A stretch of 24,546 nucleotides of DNA from a virus, in the IMG/VR virus record IMGVR_UViG_3300042558_001485, positions 1-24,546 of that record; one strand, given 5' to 3'. The position numbers and the translations under genes are program-made. Below are positions 1 to 6,055 of the stretch, piece by piece (the first letter of the stretch is position 1; every line of letters begins with the position of its first letter). The notes beneath the pieces are model-generated. The model had not been told where the DNA came from and ran no database searches. It saw only the letters and a program-made list of their open reading frames with translations.

Positions 1-268
1 TTGCAACTTGATTCTTTAGGGCTTTATTTTCTTCTAAAGCAGCATTAAGTTGGGATTGCATACTTAAAAATTCAATTTTTAAGTTTTCTAAATCTGTAGG
101 AGTTAAATTATTTCCTACTGTGCTTTCTACATAACTCTTGTACGTATCTCTCTCGTCATTAGCCATCTGCAATTGAGACTCAAGTACAATGATCTGAGCC
201 TGAAAGGAATTTAATTTTTGATTTGTCTTATCAATAATTACATTAAAAAATTTACTCTGGTCTTCCAT
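1..268 (-). CDS. Coiled-coil protein, 5' part only (runs off window)
   Basis: An open frame starts at the ATG at 268 and stays open to base 1, giving 89 codons. It begins MEDQSKFFNVIIDKTNQKLN. Upstream of the ATG is a purine-rich GGGGTGA stretch that can serve as ribosome binding site, and an exact late promoter box lies 31 bases upstream. From about residue 23 the protein is rich in Leu, Ile, Gln, Glu and Lys in heptad-like spacing (IIVLESQLQMANDERD, then LKIEFLSMQSQLNAALEENK), so a long helical coiled coil is likely. It follows the tail-fibre genes and is expressed as a late gene, so a virion or fibre-associated role is an inference. I do not recognise the family. The 3' end is missing, so full length and any C-terminal domain are unknown. 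Confidence 0.75.
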   Translation of the reverse strand, partial: MEDQSKFFNVIIDKTNQKLNSFQAQIIVLESQLQMANDERDTYKSYVESTVGNNLTPTDLENLKIEFLSMQSQLNAALEENKALKNQVA

Positions 269-281
269 ATTCACCCCATAA

Positions 282-317
282 AAAATAACGTTATAGTATA
301 TTTATAGGCGTTATTTT
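282..317 (-). terminator. Terminator hairpin after the last tail-fibre gene
   Basis: On the minus strand a perfect 9-bp inverted repeat, AAAATAACG and CGTTATTTT (arms 309-317 and 282-290), encloses an 18-base loop and ends in a run of six T. The first arm overlaps the stop codon of the 464-aa fibre gene. The stem is AT-rich, so strength is uncertain. The loop contains the late promoter for the next gene. Confidence 0.5.
299..306 (-). promoter_or_regulatory. T4-type late promoter box TATAAATA
   Basis: The minus strand reads TATAAATA exactly, the octamer recognised in T4-like phages by the gp55-type late sigma factor. It lies 31 bases upstream of the ATG at 268 and inside the loop of the terminator hairpin at 282-317. 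Confidence 0.7.
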
Positions 318-1710
318 AATAGGTTCCCCCATCAATACCACCAAACTCAGGCGTACCATTTGTACCTGCTTTAAGTACTTGCCCAGAAGTACCTGCAGCA
401 GTTACTTTTAATGCACCACTTGTGTTGCCAAACAATATACCATTCGTTGTAAATGTTCCTCTACCTGTACCACCATCTCCGACTGCAATATTAGCAGTCA
501 GACCTGATACTGTTCCGCCGGTTAAATTAGCAACTAATGATGCTATAGTATACCCTGCATCTGCAGTACTAATAGTATTACCAGTAGGATTAACTGTAGA
601 TCCTTCAAAGACTCTAAACTTACCATCATTATGGTCTCTATAAAGACCAGAGTAATTAACATTACCCCCGCTTGTATACTCACCAAAGAAGCCAAGATCT
701 AATGAATTACCAGGGTTAGCATTTCCAAACTTAACCAATGAGTCATTAATACTGACCGTGGCTGTCTGTAATGTGGTTGCTGTACCTCTGATGAACAAGT
801 TACCCTGTACAGTTAAGTTATTGTTAACTGTAACATCGTTAGGTAAGCTTAATGTAATTCCCCCAGTACTTGCAGATGCAGTAATCTGATCGGCAGTTCC
901 TGTAATAGAGGTAACACCAGAATTGGTAATTGTAATGTTTGCATTTTCACCAGCAGCACCAGATAAAGTTATACCTGTACCGGCTGTAATATTACCAACA
1001 AAATAACCTGTTGTATCAGTACCAAGTGCTACTGAATTGGCAGCAATAGTTGCAGTTAAGGTAACATTACCTGATCCGTCAAAAGAAACATTACCCGTTA
1101 GGTCACCTGCAAGTCCAATGTCTCTTGCATTAGTTAATGCATTAGCAGTATTGGCTACGTTAGAGGATGCAGAGGCAGATATACCTTTTGTACCAATATA
1201 ACGATAACCAGTTATAAAGATAACTTTAGAAGCAGTTAAGGTGGCAGGAATTGTACCGCCAATGAAGTTTAATACGCCGGATACATAATCGAAATACCAT
1301 TCACCGACCCCAGAGATACCAGCATCAGAAAGAGCAGTATTACCAGTAGGGTCTGCGGTTCCAGCAGTATCAGCATATACTTTAACAAAGTAAGTAGAGC
1401 CAAATTCAGGTGGAATCCAATCTGTTAACCCGGTCTTCCAAGTAGGGAAAACGCCTCCGACAACCGTTGTTGTTGCGTCTGCATTACACTGAACTCTTGA
1501 TGTAGTCTGATATGCTTCTACAACGTTTGCAAGAGCGGCCGCGGTTGCAGGTATACTGGACGATTGAACCCAGACTGTATCCCCACGAATAAGTAATGGG
1601 CTTGCTATCGCTTCATTACTAGGGCTCTTATTAGTTGCAAGATCGGTCTTAGTTGCGCCAAATAACTTTTTATAAAGTAAATCAACTTTTTGTGTATCTG
1701 AAATTGCCAT
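316..1710 (-). CDS. Tail fibre protein, 464 aa
   Basis: A large fibre protein of the type common in marine T4-like phages. The N-terminal part (about residues 1-176) has the landmarks KVDLLYKKLFG, KSPSNEAIASPLLIRGD, DWIPPEFGSTY and FDYVSGVLNFIGG; in related phages such an N-terminus is thought to attach the fibre to the virion. Residues 186-265 are a module shared with the upstream 886-aa protein. Residues 293-385 contain the LTVQGNLFIRGTATTLQT and DLGFFGEY motifs of many marine fibre proteins. The C-terminus has GDGGTGRGTFTTNGILFGN and ends DGGTY, resembling the VDGGRY end of the 100-aa protein nearby. The start follows directly on the stop of the 886-aa gene (TAA at 1711-1713, ATG at 1708-1710), so co-translation is likely. 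Family call is firm; the receptor and the exact fibre type (long or short) are not known. Confidence 0.85.
   Translation of the reverse strand: MAISDTQKVDLLYKKLFGATKTDLATNKSPSNEAIASPLLIRGDTVWVQSSSIPATAAALANVVEAYQTTSRVQCNADATTTVVGGVFPTWKTGLTDWIPPEFGSTYFVKVYADTAGTADPTGNTALSDAGISGVGEWYFDYVSGVLNFIGGTIPATLTASKVIFITGYRYIGTKGISASASSNVANTANALTNARDIGLAGDLTGNVSFDGSGNVTLTATIAANSVALGTDTTGYFVGNITAGTGITLSGAAGENANITITNSGVTSITGTADQITASASTGGITLSLPNDVTVNNNLTVQGNLFIRGTATTLQTATVSINDSLVKFGNANPGNSLDLGFFGEYTSGGNVNYSGLYRDHNDGKFRVFEGSTVNPTGNTISTADAGYTIASLVANLTGGTVSGLTANIAVGDGGTGRGTFTTNGILFGNTSGALKVTAAGTSGQVLKAGTNGTPEFGGIDGGTY
941..1156 (-). repeat. Paralogous fibre block, copy 2
   Basis: This 216-bp stretch of the 464-aa gene aligns without gaps to 3821-4036 in the 886-aa gene, with roughly 70 percent DNA identity by eye. 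The shared protein motifs include LTGN, TATIAA, SVALGTDTTGY, GTGI and AGENAN. Confidence 0.8.
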
Positions 1711-4371
1711 TTAGTTACTCGCAGTCTCTAATGTGAGAGCAGTAACGGTCTGCCCGCTTGTTAATTTTATCCTCACATATATCTCATTAGTAGCTGTATC
1801 AGAACTAGAGACCGTACCAAAAGTACATGTCTTACTGTGAGCTGATACTGACGAATTCAAAGTTACAACACCACCTAGTGCACAACCATTAGATCCATTA
1901 CCCCCTGCTCCAGCACCCGGTACACCTGCACCTCCATAGGCAATACTCATATCCACCCAACCATTAATGGTAGAAGATGTATCGATTGTACTTCCTGGTA
2001 ATGCAACCCAGAGACCGGCAATAGTACCTGTAAATTTAATATTGAACTTCGATACCGATGTTCTTGCAAACTTAAATGTGAAGTATTGAGCCCCAGTGCG
2101 ACCAGAACTTAAGTCAGGTCCAACAGGTAAGTAACCTGAAGAGTAGTTTACTTGATCGTGCTTTAATACAGCGCCTACAATAGTTGCACAGTTAGCTGTT
2201 AGCGTACCAGACTGGCTGTTAAATGTAGTCGCATTAGCAGAGTAAGCTGGATTATCTGTTGTACCAGGATTAACAATACGAGCAGCTAGGCCTGACCCTG
2301 TACCTACTGTAGAACCAAAGGTAAGAGTTGTCTCTTCCATTGAACTGGCAGTACCTGTCTTATACAGAACCGTTGGTGTACCTGTGACAGTAAATGCAGA
2401 AGCACCACTGCTGTTATAACCGTTGGTACTGGTTAAAGAAGGACCACTTGCACTAGAACCAAACCCTGTTGTAATAGAAGAGGTTGTAGATATTGCAACG
2501 TTACCAGAAGCAACATACAAGTTCTGAGTCAGAGGTGTTGAGACCCCAGCTGCAGAATATGTAATACTTGCAGGAGCTTGGAATGCTCCACCTGCCGTTC
2601 CAGTTACAAATGTATCGGTAGTTGGGTACGTGTTACCGCTCAAATTATTAATGTAAGCAGCTAACGTGAAAGAAGTAGCGCTAGTATAATGAGGTACTGT
2701 ACTAGAATAAATCTTAGTATTAGAAGTCTCAGTAAGCGTTTTATTAGCAAATACAGGCGCAGAAGGATTACTATCATCATAATACCATGTCAAGGTATTT
2801 GTTGTTCCTGCAGCAGAATGAGTTATGTAAACACTGTTCCAACCGGGCTTAGCAACCCCGGAACCATTTGCATCAAAACTTTCCCAGAACCCTGTAGCAG
2901 CTCCAGTCTTAGTACCGTAATCTACGTTATCACCAATAACTAAGTTAGCACCATAGGTACCATTATCACTACCAGTGGCAAGTGCTCTCGAACCTGCAGA
3001 TGCATCATTTAAAAACAATGTTAATGTACCACTATCTCCAGGACCTTGATCAGGTATGGTAGAGGTTACATAAGCAGCCGCTCTTCTAGCAGCAATCGTT
3101 GTACCTGCAGCAACCGTTGTATTAGCAGATGTGTTATAGAATTGTGCAAACCCTGTAGCCATTCTACTAGATGTAGTAGCAGAACTCATCGTCAATGTGT
3201 TTGAACCAGACGGGAATGAAGGAGGAGATGCAGGAACAAGTTTACCAAGCACCTGATTTAATTGTGCAATACTATTTGACAATGTAGATCCTGTTGTTAA
3301 TGTAACTGCATTACTAATTAAATTTCCCTGAGTGGCAGTACCGACAGGTATATCTGAACCAGCAATACTGGCAGAAAAATCAACTCCTGATTCATTAATA
3401 GTAAATGTATTACCTGAACGTGTAAATGAACCAATGGTTCCAGAGCTTGTATTACCACTTGTACCGGCTGTTGCAACCGTATACACATTAGACACTCTAC
3501 CGTATACGTCAACGGTAATTATTGGTGTATAGGTGGTGTTACCGTATGTACCAGCAACAACGCTAGTGTAGGCATTTGCAGCAAGTAAGTTGGTTTGGAA
3601 GGCACCAAGACCAGAAATACCTGTTGATACAGGTAGACCAACACCGTTAGTTAAATTAATGTAGTCTGGTGTACCAAGATTGGATGTATTAAAAGATACA
3701 GTGTTGTTAGAGATAGAAGTAATTCTACCGTATTGGTCAACAGTAACCGTTGGTATGCTTGTTGCATTACCATAAGTACCAGCTGCAACCCCAGATGTAT
3801 CAAGAGCAACTGTTAGGTTAGCATTCTCTCCTGCTGTACCAGTTATCGCAATACCTGTACCTGAAGTTAAATTACCAAGGTAATAACCTGTAGTATCAGT
3901 ACCTAGTGCTACGGAATCAGCCGCAATTGTCGCAGTAATCGTAATATCTGCTGAACCATTAAAGAATGCATTACCGGTTAGATCACCACCAAGGGTAATG
4001 TTTCTAGCTGTAGTTAATGTATTGGCGGTATTAGCAATCGTAGCACTAGCAGCCGAACCTGATATGTTACCAGTAAATGTATTAGCGGTAATAGTGTTGG
4101 CAGAGAAGTTACCTGAACCATCTCTCTTAACCAAGTTACCAGCTGTATTATTAGCGGTAGCACCATCAACGATATCTGTGTAGTACTTACCACCAACCTT
4201 ATGAATCGAAGGAGATGCATTGGCATTAACCGATTCAATATAAAGTATAGCACCTGCGCCATCGGCGGATGCGTCCTGAGAGTAAGCTAATTCTGCTTCC
4301 GCAAGATCGCTTACCGTTGGAGCGGCAATATTAGCCGTTCGTTTTATCTGAATAATTGTTCCGGTAGCCAT
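1711..4371 (-). CDS. Large tail fibre / virion structural protein, 886 aa
   Basis: A modular tail-fibre-like protein. The N-terminus MATGTIIQIKRTANIAAPTV...DLAEAELAYS is the start seen on many marine phage fibre proteins. Residues 112-190 are the module shared with the 464-aa fibre. Residues 197-218 and 273-294 are two copies of an AGTYGN...TVD.YGR repeat. Residues 385-690 are Ser/Thr/Gly-rich and likely beta-structured. The C-terminal part (about 760-886) contains FARTSVSKFNIKFTG, WVALPGSTIDTSSTINGW, AYGGAGVPGAGAGGNGS and EIYVRIKLTSGQ, a combination I associate with marine phage structural proteins. An AGAGGATAG ribosome binding site precedes the ATG at 4371. It lies in the unit driven by the late promoter at 5052-5059 and sits just before the 464-aa fibre. 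Fibre identity is well supported; the precise role (shaft, tip or receptor binding) is not. Confidence 0.82.
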   Translation of the reverse strand: MATGTIIQIKRTANIAAPTVSDLAEAELAYSQDASADGAGAILYIESVNANASPSIHKVGGKYYTDIVDGATANNTAGNLVKRDGSGNFSANTITANTFTGNISGSAASATIANTANTLTTARNITLGGDLTGNAFFNGSADITITATIAADSVALGTDTTGYYLGNLTSGTGIAITGTAGENANLTVALDTSGVAAGTYGNATSIPTVTVDQYGRITSISNNTVSFNTSNLGTPDYINLTNGVGLPVSTGISGLGAFQTNLLAANAYTSVVAGTYGNTTYTPIITVDVYGRVSNVYTVATAGTSGNTSSGTIGSFTRSGNTFTINESGVDFSASIAGSDIPVGTATQGNLISNAVTLTTGSTLSNSIAQLNQVLGKLVPASPPSFPSGSNTLTMSSATTSSRMATGFAQFYNTSANTTVAAGTTIAARRAAAYVTSTIPDQGPGDSGTLTLFLNDASAGSRALATGSDNGTYGANLVIGDNVDYGTKTGAATGFWESFDANGSGVAKPGWNSVYITHSAAGTTNTLTWYYDDSNPSAPVFANKTLTETSNTKIYSSTVPHYTSATSFTLAAYINNLSGNTYPTTDTFVTGTAGGAFQAPASITYSAAGVSTPLTQNLYVASGNVAISTTSSITTGFGSSASGPSLTSTNGYNSSGASAFTVTGTPTVLYKTGTASSMEETTLTFGSTVGTGSGLAARIVNPGTTDNPAYSANATTFNSQSGTLTANCATIVGAVLKHDQVNYSSGYLPVGPDLSSGRTGAQYFTFKFARTSVSKFNIKFTGTIAGLWVALPGSTIDTSSTINGWVDMSIAYGGAGVPGAGAGGNGSNGCALGGVVTLNSSVSAHSKTCTFGTVSSSDTATNEIYVRIKLTSGQTVTALTLETASN
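3490..3783 (-). repeat. Two AGTYGN / YGR repeats in the 886-aa fibre
   Basis: Two 22-residue copies, encoded at 3718-3783 (residues 197-218) and 3490-3555 (residues 273-294), share the pattern AGTYGN-T--P--TVD-YGR. Between them lies an LGTPDYINLTNG segment like the repeats of the 387-aa protein. Such units probably form shaft segments. Confidence 0.8.
3821..4036 (-). repeat. Paralogous fibre block, copy 1
   Basis: This is the counterpart of 941-1156: same length (216 bp), same reading frame, no gaps. It encodes residues 112-183 of the 886-aa protein. Confidence 0.8.
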
Positions 4372-4391
4372 GCTATCCTCTTATTGTTATT

Positions 4392-4694
4392 TTAATAGCG
4401 CCCACCATCAACAGAAGTAACTGCTGATGTAACTGCCTGGGCTACCCATTTATTTGTATCGGAATCATAAACTAAAGTAAACCCATCTTGCACTGAAGAG
4501 GTATTAACATCACCAAGAGAGGTCAATGTACCCCCGGTGGATTTTCTTACAATTAAACTTGAAGGTGACGCACCACCCTGGTTCATTGCAATGGTAGAAG
4601 AGTTAACTGGGGAACCAATAGATACAGAACTAACTGTAGCTGCCGGTTGAATGACGATCGACTGATTGGTAGACGGTCTTATTGTTACTGCCAT
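4392..4694 (-). CDS. Small tail-fibre-like protein, 100 aa
   Basis: A short protein whose second half reads LTSLGDVNTSSVQDGFTLVY, DSDTNKWVAQ, then VDGGRY at the C-terminus. The LGDVN...L.YD....W pattern and the DGG-aromatic end are found in fibre proteins of marine phages; the 464-aa fibre here also ends DGGTY. The start overlaps the stop of the 111-aa gene as TAATG, which suggests translational coupling. It probably is a small virion protein associated with the fibres; the exact role is unknown. Confidence 0.7.
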   Translation of the reverse strand: MAVTIRPSTNQSIVIQPAATVSSVSIGSPVNSSTIAMNQGGASPSSLIVRKSTGGTLTSLGDVNTSSVQDGFTLVYDSDTNKWVAQAVTSAVTSVDGGRY

Positions 4695-5029
4695 TATTTA
4701 GTCGCCTCTGGGTACACCGTTATAATACCCTCTACAACTCTTTCAACAGTCAACGTGTTAGAGTTAACCAATTCGAGATCATAGACATAGCGCCCGGCTT
4801 TAACGTTAGCCGTTTGTGCTGCGGTCAAGTTAAGGGTGATTTCCCCGTTAGCAGGGTTAGTAATTGCTACTGTAAATGCAGTATTTGAAGAAGTATAGTA
4901 CGATCGTCTCATCTGAGAGCGACCGACATAGCCGGTTAGATTCCTGGCTGAACCCGTATCATCGTTAACTGCAATAGAAACCGTGTACGTAGTTCCCTGG
5001 TCTATAGTAAGATTGGATACACTTGCCAT
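4694..5029 (-). CDS. Ig-like / BppU-N-like virion protein, 111 aa
   Basis: The protein begins MASVSNLTIDQGTTYTVSIA and contains DDTGSARNLTGYVGRSQMRR, GEITLNLTAAQTANVKAGRY, VYDLEL and VEGIITVYPE. This ordering of strands resembles the small beta-sandwich domain of phage baseplate and fibre-adaptor proteins, similar to the N-terminal domain of BppU; that comparison is from pattern memory. The frame can be extended to a TTG at 5041, but a TGAGGG ribosome binding site at about 5035-5041 covers that TTG and sits correctly for the ATG at 5029, so the ATG is chosen. It is the first gene after the late promoter at 5052-5059 and its stop overlaps the next start (TAATG). Probably a virion adaptor or decoration protein; not proven. 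Confidence 0.72.
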   Translation of the reverse strand: MASVSNLTIDQGTTYTVSIAVNDDTGSARNLTGYVGRSQMRRSYYTSSNTAFTVAITNPANGEITLNLTAAQTANVKAGRYVYDLELVNSNTLTVERVVEGIITVYPEATK

Positions 5030-5051
5030 TTTTTCCCTCAATATTATGGTA

Positions 5052-5059
5052 TATTTATA
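5052..5059 (-). promoter_or_regulatory. T4-type late promoter box TATAAATA
   Basis: Exact TATAAATA on the minus strand, 22 bases upstream of the ATG at 5029 and directly downstream of the hairpin at 5064-5081. It would drive the 111-aa, 100-aa, 886-aa and 464-aa genes. Confidence 0.75.
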
Positions 5060-5063
5060 AGGA

Positions 5064-5081
5064 AAGGGCCCTAAGGCCCTT
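5064..5081 (-). terminator. GC-rich hairpin upstream of late promoter
   Basis: A perfect 7-bp stem AAGGGCC / GGCCCTT with a 4-base loop, followed on the minus strand by TCCTTATAAATA. It is the most GC-rich short hairpin in the gap. It may be a second terminator that insulates the next unit; the T-run is poor, so a purely structural or processing role is possible. Confidence 0.45.
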
Positions 5082-5110
5082 GCAAATTATTCTATATTAT
5101 AACTTAAAAT

Positions 5111-5144
5111 AAGCTGTTAATATTTGGTTTATATATAACAGCTT
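5111..5144 (-). terminator. Terminator hairpin after the cupin gene (possibly bidirectional)
   Basis: A 9-bp perfect inverted repeat AAGCTGTTA / TAACAGCTT with a 16-base loop lies just after the cupin stop at 5148-5150. In the minus direction it is followed by TTATTTT, a moderate T-run. In the plus direction it is followed by seven T, which would be the stronger terminator and could stop antisense transcription. Confidence 0.55.
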
Positions 5145-5147
5145 TTT

Positions 5148-5579
5148 TTATGCAGTTAGTTTTTCATTTAGTGCTGGAAAATGCCATTGCTTCCCCGTTT
5201 TTGCGGTTATTGTTTTGGAAACTATACCTTCATTATCACCCGTCAGTTGATCTACTAAAAAATCTGGATCTAATAACACCCCATCATTTGTTTTTAAAGC
5301 ATGTATACACGCACAAACGGTATTATCTTCTAACGAAGTAATTTGATGTAATTTGTGTTTTTCAATATACACAAAATTTGGAGCTAAAACTTTTCTGTGC
5401 GATATTACTTCTTTTGTGTCAGGATCAATTACTTCAACAAGTACTGACCCGCTGCTTATTAAAGTTCCGTGGTCAAAATCGTGGCTATGCCCATATTCAA
5501 TATCACCTTTGTTTACAAAGTACATTAACCGTGTATATACATTACTAATACACATAATTCTAATTAAAGGTGTTGCCAT
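5148..5579 (-). CDS. Single-domain cupin-like protein, 143 aa
   Basis: The sequence carries a recognisable cupin pattern: GDIEYGHSHDFDHGTLISSG (H31, H33, H37 and G44 in the positions of cupin motif 1, with His in place of the usual Glu), then VLAPNFVYIEKHKLHQITS (P67 and H78, motif 2). H31, H33, H37 and H78 could bind a metal. About 25 residues precede and 50 follow the core. The start overlaps the stop of the 158-aa gene as TAATG, and a terminator follows the stop, so it is the last gene of the adhesin unit. Small cupins can be sugar isomerases, dioxygenases or only binding domains; nothing here tells which. A role in fibre maturation or as a virion component is inference from position only. 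Confidence 0.68.
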   Translation of the reverse strand: MATPLIRIMCISNVYTRLMYFVNKGDIEYGHSHDFDHGTLISSGSVLVEVIDPDTKEVISHRKVLAPNFVYIEKHKLHQITSLEDNTVCACIHALKTNDGVLLDPDFLVDQLTGDNEGIVSKTITAKTGKQWHFPALNEKLTA

Positions 5580-6055
5580 TAAATCACTACCTCATTCCAC
5601 ACTCCTGTTATAAAATTAAATTTATAATTTTTTCCATCATCAGGTCGATCCGGTTGTATCTGCCATGAGTTTGTCGTTCCTTGCCAAAAATAATTACCAG
5701 GTGTTGGGCGCGGGATTGGAGGTACCATTGTATTAGTAGCCTCATCAAATGTCCACGCTGTAAGGTTCTCAGCATTAGGGTGTACTGCCCAAGCATCTTT
5801 TGTAATTTGTTGCTTGGCTGCTTTTTCTGCATCAGACATATCACGTAACATCCACACATCAGACCACACCCCATTAACCTTTTGATAGGTAACCCTAGGG
5901 CTATCAAACGTCTGATATAATGCAGGTTCGGGCTGCTCAACACGAGTAAATGCTTCCCAATGAGCCGGTACAGAACCAAGTGCATCGATTAGATTATCCT
6001 CATACGCTGGGTGATTTATAGCTACACCGTTTTCAATTTCAATATACAAATTCAT
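5579..6055 (-). CDS. Possible tail fibre accessory/assembly protein, 158 aa
   Basis: The protein starts MNLYIEIENGVAINHPAYED, continues with a Pro/Glu-rich stretch and VWSDVWMLRDMSDAEKAAKQ, and ends with three tryptophan-containing segments: AWTFDEATNTMVPPIPRP, YFWQGTTNSWQIQP and YKFNFITGVWNEV. The N-terminal IE-NGV-NHPA and RDMS-AEK patterns are seen in small proteins next to phage tail-fibre genes, some annotated as fibre assembly chaperones or minor fibre components. It is coupled to both neighbours by TAATG overlaps (6053-6057 and 5577-5581), directly behind the adhesin gene, which fits a helper of that adhesin. The alternative is a minor virion protein. No enzyme motif is seen. Confidence 0.6.
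   Translation of the reverse strand: MNLYIEIENGVAINHPAYEDNLIDALGSVPAHWEAFTRVEQPEPALYQTFDSPRVTYQKVNGVWSDVWMLRDMSDAEKAAKQQITKDAWAVHPNAENLTAWTFDEATNTMVPPIPRPTPGNYFWQGTTNSWQIQPDRPDDGKNYKFNFITGVWNEVVI

Noticed and set aside
5030-5041. TTG start giving a 115-aa form of the Ig-like protein
   Set aside because: The TTG falls within the GAGGG ribosome binding site of the ATG at 5029.
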